Shown piece after piece: positions 1 through 5,679 of a DNA stretch of 42,005 bases. The DNA is from a virus, in IMG/VR virus record IMGVR_UViG_3300042545_000949, positions 1-42,005 of that record. The stretch is one strand, 5' to 3'. Positions within the stretch are counted from its first letter, which is position 1, and each line of letters begins with the position of its first letter. The translations under genes and the position numbers were made by a program. A model generated the notes under the pieces. That model ran no database searches. It saw only the letters and a list, made by a program, of their open reading frames with translations, and had not been told where the DNA came from.

Positions 1-154
1 ACAATTTGCAACGGGATCCATTCTTTTTAAAATGCTCACACTCATTACAAATTTTCAAACGGGAGTTAACAATTTCCTCTGACGCCCTAGGCGTAGAAGG
101 CTTAAGCCAATCACCTATAGTAACATCCTTAGATTCGTCAGAACTTTTAGACAA
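1..154 (-). CDS. Cys-rich zinc-ribbon-like small protein (partial)
   Basis: Reading the minus strand, an open frame starts at a TTG (154-152) that overlaps the stop of the preceding minus-strand gene and runs off the left edge after 51 codons. A GAGGTG ribosome site lies just upstream. The visible end reads SRLKICNECEHF followed by a further Cys-Lys. This matches the start of the Cys cluster in the small protein at 4878-5111 (SRMAICKKC ... CKKCGC), so both probably belong to the same phage family of short four- or five-cysteine, presumably zinc-binding proteins. Their function is unknown. The family match is inferred from about 20 residues. The start codon is uncertain because no ATG is available. 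Confidence 0.6.
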   Translation of the reverse strand, partial: MSKSSDESKDVTIGDWLKPSTPRASEEIVNSRLKICNECEHFKKNGSRCKL

Positions 155-743
155 TTAACACCTCTGGCTCGCCTATTAGCGATTTAGAAACGGTAGTCCA
201 TAATTGATACGACATAGACGGACTTATCTTTGCATGCATTCCTTGTATATCCATAACGTATTTAAAACCACCCTTTTTAGACTCTCTAACTCCCCATACA
301 CCATTATAGTCTAGCATAGAAGCCTCAAATACAAATAGCTGATATTTCTTATCTTCATCCTTTTCGGGTATATTAGACCAATCCGATTCTACCTTTGCTA
401 GACATATATAGTAATCAGCATGTGTATCATTTATTGCCTCTACCATTTGTTCTAATGTGTCATGTTTTCCTAATCTGCTCCCCGAAAATCTCAATGTACC
501 CTTTTTTGGGTCATAGACTCCAGACTTGATTGAAAATGATTGACCCGTCTCTAGGGTAAGATCTTTGGATACGGTATGAGATCTATTTGGCTTCCAGTCA
601 TTTTCCAAACCATTATCTTTTAAGGTTTGGGCAATAAGCTCTTCTAAAAATTCTGCAATTGCAGGCAGGCGATATAACATGTGATGTGTTTTTAATTTTG
701 CAGGAAGGAAGGTTTGTAATATATTCCTAATTGTCTCTACCAT
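147..743 (-). CDS. Hypothetical protein, possibly a restriction-endonuclease-like nuclease
   Basis: A 198-residue soluble protein. The ATG at 743 is preferred over the upstream TTG at 746 because a TGGTATACT box on the minus strand (758-750) ends 6 nt before it, which predicts a leaderless mRNA. The middle of the protein (about residues 61-93) reads D-L-T-L-E-T-G, then SIKSG, then a beta-like stretch ending SGSRLGKHDTLEQM. This arrangement of acidic residues followed by a Lys in a strand recalls PD-(D/E)xK restriction-type nucleases, but I cannot identify a family. No partner methylase is visible. It is co-oriented with the downstream Cys-rich gene, overlapping it by 8 nt, and divergent from the membrane protein at 920. 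The nuclease call is weak; the gene itself is well supported. Confidence 0.6.
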   Translation of the reverse strand: MVETIRNILQTFLPAKLKTHHMLYRLPAIAEFLEELIAQTLKDNGLENDWKPNRSHTVSKDLTLETGQSFSIKSGVYDPKKGTLRFSGSRLGKHDTLEQMVEAINDTHADYYICLAKVESDWSNIPEKDEDKKYQLFVFEASMLDYNGVWGVRESKKGGFKYVMDIQGMHAKISPSMSYQLWTTVSKSLIGEPEVLIV

Positions 744-749
744 CAAACC

Positions 750-758
750 AGTATACCA
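750..758 (-). promoter_or_regulatory. Extended -10 promoter, leaderless start of the 743 gene
   Basis: The minus strand reads TGGTATACT. Six bases separate the box from the ATG at 743, so the predicted +1 is the A of the start codon. There is no Shine-Dalgarno sequence between them. Confidence 0.7.
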
Positions 759-784
759 AAGATCACCAGATATGTCTACATAGG

Positions 785-800
785 TGGATACGTGTATCCA
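785..800. promoter_or_regulatory. Perfect inverted repeat between divergent promoters (operator candidate)
   Basis: TGGATAC-GT-GTATCCA: two perfect 7-bp arms around a 2-bp centre. It lies in the gap between the divergent promoters at 750-758 and 904-912. The symmetry suits a dimeric DNA-binding protein. No regulator gene is visible in the window, so the operator role is inferred from position and symmetry. Confidence 0.4.
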
Positions 801-903
801 AGGTTTGTAGGTATGTGGTTTGTTTAATCTCTATTTCGGCGAACTTAAAATCGGCTTTGTAATTCGGGCGAACTTTAAAAAATATTTTTTTTATCTTATA
901 TAA

Positions 904-912
904 TGATATAAT
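904..912 (+). promoter_or_regulatory. Extended -10 promoter, leaderless start of the 920 gene
   Basis: TGATATAAT, with 7 bases before the ATG at 920. The predicted +1 coincides with the start codon. No Shine-Dalgarno sequence is present. Confidence 0.7.
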
Positions 913-919
913 TATACTT

Positions 920-1132
920 ATGACTCTACAAGACTGGGCTGCATTAGTATTATCACTTTTATCAATTTTTGTTATTGTAGCTGGCGGAATCAAATGGCTT
1001 GTAAAACATTACCTAAGTGAACTTAAACCAAATTCTGGATCATCACTAAAAGATTCCGTTAATCGCTTAGAAGAAAAAACTGACAAAATATTTGATCTTG
1101 TTGTTGAACATTTAAAAGATCATTCTAAATAA
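920..1132 (+). CDS. Small single-pass membrane protein with coiled-coil tail (holin-like candidate)
   Basis: A 70-residue protein with one clear hydrophobic segment (about residues 8-28, LVLSLLSIFVIVAGGIKWLV). A short linker containing SGSS follows, then a charged, heptad-like helix (about residues 42-66, VNRLEEKTDKIFDLVVEHL). This layout is common among small phage membrane proteins found near lysis genes (holin-like or DUF2746-type). The lysozyme-like gene is far away at 12065-12607, so genomic context does not confirm a lysis role. It is expressed from its own leaderless promoter and stands alone between the minus-strand cluster and the fibre genes. A holin accessory, a membrane anchor and a superinfection-exclusion protein are all possible. 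Confidence 0.7.
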   Translation: MTLQDWAALVLSLLSIFVIVAGGIKWLVKHYLSELKPNSGSSLKDSVNRLEEKTDKIFDLVVEHLKDHSK

Positions 1133-1344
1133 TTTACTATATATAATATATAAAAGATATTTTAAAAACCTTATTTGCTTATATCTCTTTTCTTATATAT
1201 TTTAAGTATACACTATCCAATACCCTGGCCTAATAGACATAACATAACAAAACGGACATTTAAGACAATAACAATTTGATAACAAATAAAAATATAACAA
1301 AAAGTTATAAAATCTTTATACTCTGGTATTTTTAAAGAATATAA

Positions 1345-1353
1345 TGTTATACT
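1345..1353 (+). promoter_or_regulatory. Extended -10-like box before the C-rich island
   Basis: TGTTATACT. An ATG at 1358 gives only a four-codon frame (MAGP then stop). If this box is active, the transcript would begin with the C-rich island and then read into the fibre gene at 1438. Confidence 0.45.
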
Positions 1354-1422
1354 TTGTATGGCTGGCCCCTAGGTTGCTCTCTACCCACCCCCCACTGCCC
1401 CTAGGGGCTTAGTCATTTAATA

Positions 1423-1431
1423 TGATATAAT
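1423..1431 (+). promoter_or_regulatory. Extended -10 promoter, leaderless start of the 1438 gene
   Basis: TGATATAAT, with 6 bases before the ATG at 1438 and no Shine-Dalgarno sequence. The predicted +1 is at the start codon. Confidence 0.7.
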
Positions 1432-1437
1432 CCTTAT

Positions 1438-1854
1438 ATGTGCTCTCCTACAATAGAAAAATTTGGCGCTACACCAGCAAATATACAATGGACAGTTGTT
1501 CGTGGAGACTATGCTTCATTTACAGTTTCATTTCTTGAAAATAATGAAGTTACAGAATTTGATACAGATGGATGGGCATTTGCTGCCACCGCCTATGATC
1601 CAATAACAGATGTTCTAGATGAGCTAGAAGTTTCTATTGATGGATCAGTAGTAACAGTAAGTGCCCCAGCATCTGTAACAGAAAATTGGGGAATAAAATA
1701 TAGATCAGTAGTGGCAGAGCTATCTTTTGACCTACAGGCAATAGTTCCAGATGGAGCATCAACAATTACCTGGACACCAGTTATTGGAACAATTTGCGTA
1801 TTAGGAGATGTATCTCCAGGAAATACAAGAAACACTATTGGGGGAGTTTCTTAA
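1438..1854 (+). CDS. Fibre-associated Ig-like / BppU-N-like protein 1
   Basis: A 138-residue beta-rich protein. It opens with a strand reading IQWTVVRGDYASFTVSF. The same element recurs in two other window proteins, at 2702 (YYRGDTFQFVA) and 13302 (VSWTVVKGDTAAFRV), so the three form a family. Short beta-sandwich proteins with this 'GD-x-x-x-F' opening and a C-terminal 'G-x-I-x-V' strand are frequent in phage baseplate and fibre clusters and resemble the N-terminal domain of BppU-type baseplate proteins. The role is probably a structural adaptor or attachment domain at the tail tip. It begins a run of fibre genes and is followed directly by a 27-codon ORF. The start is set by the leaderless promoter. 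Confidence 0.7.
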   Translation: MCSPTIEKFGATPANIQWTVVRGDYASFTVSFLENNEVTEFDTDGWAFAATAYDPITDVLDELEVSIDGSVVTVSAPASVTENWGIKYRSVVAELSFDLQAIVPDGASTITWTPVIGTICVLGDVSPGNTRNTIGGVS

Positions 1855-1938
1855 ATGATAATTAAAATTAAAGACACTAACCCAAAGCTTCCACCATTAA
1901 TAAAAGTTAATGGGACTATTTTTAAAGTAAAGAAATAG
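1855..1938 (+). CDS. 27-residue hypothetical peptide
   Basis: The ATG follows directly after the TAA of the preceding gene, and the frame ends 4 bases before the collagen-like gene. The product is basic and compact ([15 protein letters not shown], ending in [10 protein letters not shown]). It has no hydrophobic segment and no recognised motif. The tight packing (stop, start, 27 codons, stop, 4-nt gap, next start) suggests it is translated by coupling, but it could be a chance frame. No function can be assigned. Confidence 0.45.
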   Translation: MIIKIKDTNPKLPPLIKVNGTIFKVKK

Positions 1939-1942
1939 TCTT

Positions 1943-2677
1943 ATGGCCATATCAAAAAATATGGATGGTCCAAAAACAAAATATTCAGAAACAGTTAAAT
2001 CAACAAAAAGCATAGAATTAAGTAACACCGAGTATATTGCTGTTCCAGGAAACCAAGGGGAAAAAGGCGAACAAGGCCCTCCAGGACCACAAGGACCAGA
2101 GGGTCCAAGGGGCGAGAGGGGACTTACGGGAAAAGACGGCAAAGATGGCCCACAAGGTCCTAAAGGGGAACCTGGAAAAGGTGGTGGACAAGGATATGAA
2201 AGTCCATCAGGACAATATCCAGGATGGGCATACTATGAAAATAAAGAAAGAAAGCCGTTATTACTTGGTCCAGACAGAGGAGATGATGGATGGGTAAATA
2301 TTTTAATGCATGATGATGAAAATAAAAGTATTTTAAATTTTTTGCCAGAAGGATCAGTATCGCTTTGGAATTCTTACACTCAAAGAATTAATTTTAAACA
2401 GTTAAAAATAGGAACAAAAGTAGACATAAGATACGATATAACAATTACAACAGACACAAATAACACAGAGGCTTGGATAAGAACTTATACTCCAAAAGTA
2501 GAGTCTCCAACGGCATACATTGGAATGTTGAAATATAGGTATGTTTATGATATGTCTGTTAATCAAACACTATATATAAACCTTTCAAAAATTAAGTCAG
2601 AAGGTGCAATTATTCAGGCTAGAGCAGACAATGAAAGCACTATACTTTTAAAAGGCATGTATATCTCTGTCTCTTAA
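1943..2677 (+). CDS. Collagen-like tail fibre / surface protein
   Basis: A 244-residue protein with three parts. Residues 1-35 are a short N-terminal region. Residues 36-83 contain about 16 uninterrupted Gly-X-Y triplets rich in Pro, Lys and Glu, including [12 protein letters not shown] and GEP, as in collagen triple helices. The C-terminal part (about 90-244) is a beta-rich globular domain with [18 protein letters not shown] and DDGWVNIL stretches. In phages, collagen-like rods form trimeric fibres or surface decorations, and the C-terminal head often sets trimerisation or binding. It lies in the fibre cluster, about 3 kb upstream of six dioxygenase genes of the prolyl-hydroxylase fold; whether its prolines are hydroxylated is an open question. 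Confidence 0.85.
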   Translation: MAISKNMDGPKTKYSETVKSTKSIELSNTEYIAVPGNQGEKGEQGPPGPQGPEGPRGERGLTGKDGKDGPQGPKGEPGKGGGQGYESPSGQYPGWAYYENKERKPLLLGPDRGDDGWVNILMHDDENKSILNFLPEGSVSLWNSYTQRINFKQLKIGTKVDIRYDITITTDTNNTEAWIRTYTPKVESPTAYIGMLKYRYVYDMSVNQTLYINLSKIKSEGAIIQARADNESTILLKGMYISVS

Positions 2678-2686
2678 TGGTATAAT
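2678..2686 (+). promoter_or_regulatory. Extended -10 promoter with the SD at the mRNA 5' end
   Basis: TGGTATAAT begins at the base after the upstream stop codon. A strong AGGAGG (2692-2697) and the ATG at 2702 follow. The predicted +1 (about 2693) falls in the Shine-Dalgarno sequence, so the leader would be only about 9 nt. Confidence 0.65.
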
Positions 2687-2701
2687 AAACTAGGAGGAAT
2701 A

Positions 2702-3055
2702 ATGGCATTTCCAAGCGTATATAATTTTTCGTATTATCGTGGTGACACTTTTCAGTTTGTTGCCCGTCCAAAATCAGCAAATGGAGAAACTTTTCCATTA
2801 GACGGTTTTACAGCAATTTTTACAATTGCTAACCAAAGAGGGTCTGGTGCAACACAGTATGCAGCAAGTGCAACTGTAAATACATCGCTAGACATAGTTA
2901 CATGTACAATTAATCCATCGGTAGGAAGATCGCTAAGTAGTGGTTCTTATGTTTATGATGTTCAAGTTACAAATACAACCCCAGATCCAGATGTTATTTA
3001 TACTTTACTTACTGGAACAATTACAGTTCAAGATGACGTAACTGGTGCAGTTTAA
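2702..3055 (+). CDS. Fibre-associated Ig-like / BppU-N-like protein 2
   Basis: A 117-residue all-beta protein and paralogue of the products of 1438 and 13302. It opens with FSYYRGDTFQFVARP. A middle segment reads FPLDGFTAIFTIANQRG, and it ends SYVYDVQVTNT ... YTLLTGTITVQDDVT. The closing pattern 'Y-D-x-Q-V ... T-L-x-x-G-x-I-x-V-x-x-D-V-T' is typical of short phage baseplate or fibre adaptor domains. Its stop overlaps the start of the next gene by one base (TAATG), implying coupled translation and perhaps a physical partnership with that fibre protein. It has its own promoter and a perfect Shine-Dalgarno sequence. The fold assignment is by pattern only. Confidence 0.7.
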   Translation: MAFPSVYNFSYYRGDTFQFVARPKSANGETFPLDGFTAIFTIANQRGSGATQYAASATVNTSLDIVTCTINPSVGRSLSSGSYVYDVQVTNTTPDPDVIYTLLTGTITVQDDVTGAV

Positions 3056-3615
3056 TGACAGATGTTGTTTTATCTAATGACGACATTACCATTCTTGGTC
3101 CACCGTCAACCATTGATCTTTCAGTTGACATAGGTCCACAAGGAGATCGTGGTAGTCAAATTTTTGTTGGAGTAGGAGATCCAAATACAATTGAAATTGG
3201 ACAACAAATAGAATTAAACGATATGTACATAAATACTTCTCCTGGTGTTGACTATGGATATATGTATCAATATAGATCAGAGCCTGGTGGAAATGTTTGG
3301 GTAGAAACACTTAAAATAAGTCCTGCAATTTACTCAAAAAACATATTGACAACATATACAAGTGGTGCAGCACAAATAACTATTCCAATAAATGACATTG
3401 TTACTGTTTCTGGAGCACCACTAACATCATCAAACTTTAACGTTCAATATAGTATTTCTCATACAAATCCAATAGCTTCTTCAATGGCTATTCCAGCTTT
3501 ATCGGGTTCAGAAAACCTTGTTATTAATTTTAAAGCAGTCCAAAGCACAACTGGAACTTGGTCAAATTTATCTGGAGAGGTTGTTACGCATATTTTTATA
3601 TCAATAGTTATTTAA
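3055..3615 (+). CDS. Putative tail fibre / minor tail protein
   Basis: A 186-residue protein translated by TAATG overlap from the preceding Ig-like gene. An N-terminal beta region ends in a short IGPQGDRGSQ segment, a minimal collagen-like stub common where phage fibres switch from adaptor to shaft. Next comes a glycine-poor segment with aromatic residues (GYMYQYRSEPGGNVWVETLKI, about residues 62-83) that resembles the 'product W' elements of fibre tip domains. The C-terminus is a beta-rich stretch ending VVTHIFISIVI. It probably belongs to the same fibre assembly as the genes at 1943 and 3644. The exact role is unknown. Confidence 0.6.
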   Translation: MTDVVLSNDDITILGPPSTIDLSVDIGPQGDRGSQIFVGVGDPNTIEIGQQIELNDMYINTSPGVDYGYMYQYRSEPGGNVWVETLKISPAIYSKNILTTYTSGAAQITIPINDIVTVSGAPLTSSNFNVQYSISHTNPIASSMAIPALSGSENLVINFKAVQSTTGTWSNLSGEVVTHIFISIVI

Positions 3616-3618
3616 TTA

Positions 3619-3627
3619 TGGTATAAT
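3619..3627 (+). promoter_or_regulatory. Extended -10 promoter with the SD near the mRNA 5' end
   Basis: TGGTATAAT lies a few bases after the upstream stop. GAGAGGTGA (3632-3639) and the ATG at 3644 follow, with 16 bases between box and ATG. The predicted leader is about 10 nt. Confidence 0.65.
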
Positions 3628-3643
3628 TTTTGAGAGGTGAAAA

Positions 3644-4357
3644 ATGGCAGCAGAAAGTATAGGAACACTAGTTCCAACAAAGATTCCAGGCTATTCAGAT
3701 GCTGCTGATATACAAGCAGCTCTAAGGGTTTATCACTACGGATCATATACTTTTGATACAGCAGAGTCAAATACTGCAAACCTTGTAAACCCCTCAATTG
3801 CATATACAATTAATGATCTTCAGTCTCAAATTGATGGTATTTCTGGATTAGATCCAAGCCTTTATACAGCAAAAGGTTCATTACTAAGTGCTTCAGCTGC
3901 ATCTACAGTGTCTTTGTTAACTGTTGGATCAAACGGTACTGTATTAACTGCAAACTCTGGAACTGCAACAGGACTTGAATGGGCAACGCCATCAGTTACT
4001 GCAACTAATACAGTTACACTTACAGGAAAAACATTAACTGCTCCAGTAATTAATATAGCAACAAATGCACAAACAGCATCATATTCTTTAGTTTTATCTG
4101 ATGCCTCAAAAATTGTAGAGGTTTCAGTTGGTTCAGCCAACACACTAACAATTCCAACTAATGCATCTCAAGCATTTCCTATCGGCACACAAATATTAAT
4201 TCTTCAAACTAACACTGGACAAACAACACTTACTGCAGCAAGTGGAGTTACCGTTAATGCTACACCAGGACTAAAGCTAAGAACTCAATGGTCATCAGCT
4301 GTATTGGTTAAACGTGCTACAGATACATGGGTTGCTTTAGGCGATTTGGTAGCTTAA
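3644..4357 (+). CDS. Tail fibre protein with modular repeat
   Basis: A 237-residue fibre protein. Residues 1-60 are a specific N-terminus. Residues about 75-120 carry a module (AKGSLLSASAAST ... VGSNGTVLTANSG ... GLEWATP) that recurs with changes in the long fibres at 14411 and 16897 (AKGDLIVG ... GTNG-x-VLTANSGA ... EW-x-AP). The following 'TLTGKTLTAPVI' matches the 'TLTNKTLTSPVV' elements of those fibres. The C-terminal domain (about 140-237) resembles the end of the 16897 protein (SYSLVLSDASK ... TIPTNASQAFPIGTQI). It therefore looks like a compact version of the longer fibres. It has its own promoter. Confidence 0.8.
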   Translation: MAAESIGTLVPTKIPGYSDAADIQAALRVYHYGSYTFDTAESNTANLVNPSIAYTINDLQSQIDGISGLDPSLYTAKGSLLSASAASTVSLLTVGSNGTVLTANSGTATGLEWATPSVTATNTVTLTGKTLTAPVINIATNAQTASYSLVLSDASKIVEVSVGSANTLTIPTNASQAFPIGTQILILQTNTGQTTLTAASGVTVNATPGLKLRTQWSSAVLVKRATDTWVALGDLVA

Positions 4358-4358
4358 A

Positions 4359-4865
4359 ATGTCATTTATCCTTATGGGGGCACAAGGATCTGCTGGGCAT
4401 CAGCCAGGAATACCTACCATAGGAACTGCCACTACTTCAGCTTCACAAACAGTAAGTGTTCCTTTTACTGCTCCATCTTATTTAGGAAAACCAACTGGAA
4501 CAAGTTATATTGCAATTTCAAATCCAGGTGCAATAACTGGAACTTCATCAACTTCTCCAATATCAGTTACAGGGTTAACTAATGGAACCGCATATACTTT
4601 TACTGTTAAGTTAAACAATGGAGTTGTAGATTCTTTATCTTCAGAAGCATCTAATTCTGTAACACCCGTTGTTCCAGGACCGTTTTTCCCACCATTCTTT
4701 CCGTTCTTCCCTTACTTCCCGTTCTTCCCAACATTTTTACCATGTACTCCAGGAACAGTATGTGCAACAGGAACAAATAACGAACCACAAGGTCCGTGTG
4801 ATTATGTTATAGCTTGGAGCAGTACTTGTACCTGTACAGTTGAAGTTTCTTACGTTTGTTATTAA
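4359..4865 (+). CDS. Fibronectin type III protein with FFP repeats and Cys-rich tail
   Basis: A 168-residue protein. The N-terminus (MSFILMGAQGSAGHQPG) is followed by one fibronectin type III-like domain (about residues 17-105: PTIGTATTSASQTVSVPFTAP ... VTGLTNGTAYTFTVKLNN). Next is a Phe-Phe-Pro-rich segment (about 108-126: FFPPFFPFFPYFPFFP). The C-terminus of about 40 residues holds six cysteines, including STCTCTVEVSYVCY. Fn3 domains on phage virions usually serve as surface decorations or carbohydrate-binding modules; the FFP stretch is unusual. It is a close relative of the product of 5161. The start follows the upstream stop by one base; no strong ribosome site is visible, so coupling is likely. 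Confidence 0.75.
   Translation: MSFILMGAQGSAGHQPGIPTIGTATTSASQTVSVPFTAPSYLGKPTGTSYIAISNPGAITGTSSTSPISVTGLTNGTAYTFTVKLNNGVVDSLSSEASNSVTPVVPGPFFPPFFPFFPYFPFFPTFLPCTPGTVCATGTNNEPQGPCDYVIAWSSTCTCTVEVSYVCY
4678..4740 (+). repeat. FFP-coding short repeats, copy 1
   Basis: Degenerate 9-12 bp units built on CC(A/G)TTCTTCCC encode Phe-Phe-Pro and Tyr-Phe-Pro steps at the end of the Fn3 domain. Confidence 0.75.
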
Positions 4866-4877
4866 AAGGGGATAAAA

Positions 4878-5111
4878 ATGTCAAAACCGTATAACCGTAC
4901 AGCAAAACCATGGGACTTGTTTAATCCAGCTATGCAGAAGGTATCAGATGAAATTGCAGATAGCCGTATGGCTATATGTAAGAAATGCCCTGAACTTATT
5001 AAACTTACAAGCCAGTGTAAAAAATGTGGATGTATCATGAATCTTAAAACTAAGTTAGCTATTGCATCCTGCCCACTAAATAAATGGGAACAGGTAGAAA
5101 ATGTTAAATAA
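4878..5111 (+). CDS. Small Cys-rich zinc-ribbon-like phage protein
   Basis: A 77-residue protein with five cysteines in its second half plus one near the end: ICKKC (about 35-39), QCKKCGC (about 48-54), and ASCPLNKW (about 66-73). The order 'I-C-x-x-C ... C-K-x-C-G-C-x-M-x-x-K-T-K-L ... S-C-P-x-x-K-W' is a recognisable small family widespread in phages of aquatic bacteria. The function is unknown; zinc binding is inferred from the cysteine spacing. A second, partial member lies at the left edge on the minus strand. AAAAGGGG (4866-4873) precedes the ATG. It sits between two Fn3 genes, so it may be co-transcribed with them. Confidence 0.7.
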   Translation: MSKPYNRTAKPWDLFNPAMQKVSDEIADSRMAICKKCPELIKLTSQCKKCGCIMNLKTKLAIASCPLNKWEQVENVK

Positions 5112-5113
5112 TA

Positions 5114-5122
5114 GTATATAAT
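5114..5122 (+). promoter_or_regulatory. -10 box before a leaderless mini-ORF
   Basis: GTATATAAT: a perfect TATAAT hexamer without the TG extension. Six bases later comes an ATG (5129) that opens a 10-codon frame leading into the 5161 gene. Confidence 0.5.
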
Positions 5123-5128
5123 GTTCAT

Positions 5129-5161
5129 ATGAAGGCAGTACGAATGAGAGGCTTAAAGTAA
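5129..5161 (+). CDS. Ten-residue leader peptide ORF (candidate)
   Basis: ATG at 5129, 10 codons (MKAVRMRGLK), and a TAA whose last base is the first base of the next gene's ATG (TAATG). The start lies where the mRNA should begin after the TATAAT box, so the peptide would be read from a leaderless transcript. The downstream gene would be re-initiated at the overlap, helped by an internal GAGAGG (5146-5151). The peptide is basic. Chance occurrence cannot be excluded for such a short frame. Confidence 0.4.
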   Translation: MKAVRMRGLK

Positions 5162-5610
5162 TGAGTGCAAAGAATAAAGGAATTATTTCTTCTTCTGGTG
5201 GACGTAAACCAGGAACTCCAACCATAGGATCAGCAACAGGTGGAAACGCACAAGCCACTGTTACTTTCACAGCACCGTCATATTTAGGAAAACCAGCTGG
5301 AACTAGCTATATTGTAACATCAAGCCCAGGTAGTATAACTGCTACAGGTTCAGGTTCTCCAATCACTGTTACAGGTTTATCAAATGGAACAGGATATACA
5401 TTTGTTGTTGCATTAAGAAATTTAGATTCTGCTGGACAAATTGAAGCAACATCTGATAATTCTGCTGCTTCCAACTCAGTTACTCCAGTAGCCCCACCAT
5501 TCTTCCCACCATTCTTCCCACCGTTCTTCCCATTCTTCCCACCTTACTTCCCGTTCTTCCCAGGATTTGCTCCACCCCCATACTTCCCAACATTTACTGG
5601 TTGTTGGTAA
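5161..5610 (+). CDS. Fibronectin type III protein with long FFP-repeat tail
   Basis: A 149-residue protein. A short Ser/Gly-rich N-terminus leads into one fibronectin type III-like domain (about residues 18-110: TPTIGSATGGNAQATVTFTA ... VTGLSNGTGYTFVVALRN). The C-terminal 37 residues are almost only Phe, Pro and Tyr, in FFPPFFPPFFPFFPPYF-type repeats, ending YFPTFTGCW. The Fn3 part is clearly paralogous to the 4359 product, which has a shorter FFP tract and a Cys-rich end. Such a hydrophobic, proline-spaced tail could pack against other virion proteins or insert in a membrane or envelope. The function is unknown, but virion association is likely from context. Confidence 0.75.
   Translation: MSAKNKGIISSSGGRKPGTPTIGSATGGNAQATVTFTAPSYLGKPAGTSYIVTSSPGSITATGSGSPITVTGLSNGTGYTFVVALRNLDSAGQIEATSDNSAASNSVTPVAPPFFPPFFPPFFPFFPPYFPFFPGFAPPPYFPTFTGCW
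5494..5600 (+). repeat. FFP-coding short tandem repeats, copy 2
   Basis: Near-perfect units of CCACCATTCTTC (12 bp) mixed with 9-bp CCATTCTTC steps. They encode the FFPP/FFP tract, and the array has the look of a slippage-prone minisatellite. Confidence 0.8.
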
Positions 5611-5641
5611 AAGTAAATATTTAATTGACATAAAGTTTTTA

Positions 5642-5650
5642 TGGTACAAT
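5642..5650 (+). promoter_or_regulatory. Extended -10 promoter of the dioxygenase island
   Basis: TGGTACAAT. A perfect TTGACA lies upstream (5625-5630), but the spacer is 14 bp, shorter than usual, so the TG extension probably matters more. The leader contains AAAAGGGGG (5661-5669) ahead of the ATG at 5680. Confidence 0.6.
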
Positions 5651-5679
5651 TAAATTAAGAAAAAGGGGGTATATGCATT

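Larger units (their letters stand above)
1133..1437 (+). other. Non-coding stretch with two promoter boxes and a C-rich island
   Basis: I see no convincing gene in these 305 bases. The left half is AT-rich without clear structure. A TGTTATACT box lies at 1345-1353 with a predicted start near 1360. It is followed by a C-rich segment (1361-1410) in which GCCCCTAGG occurs twice (1364-1372 and 1398-1406), the second copy extending into the palindrome CCCCTAGGGG. A TGATATAAT box for the next gene ends the region. A small RNA or a packaging or other recognition site are possible roles. Confidence 0.5.

Noticed and set aside
763-993. Minus-strand 76-residue frame
   Set aside because: It covers the divergent promoter region and the start of the well-supported membrane protein gene on the other strand, and has no ribosome site or family pattern.
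2037-2297. Plus-strand 86-residue frame inside the collagen-like gene
   Set aside because: Out-of-frame reading of the GXY-coding repeats; the Lys/Gln-rich product is an artefact of the repeat.
4678-5600. CRISPR-like array suggested by regularly spaced repeats
   Set aside because: The 9-12 bp units are contiguous, in frame and encode FFP repeats; there are no spacers or cas genes.
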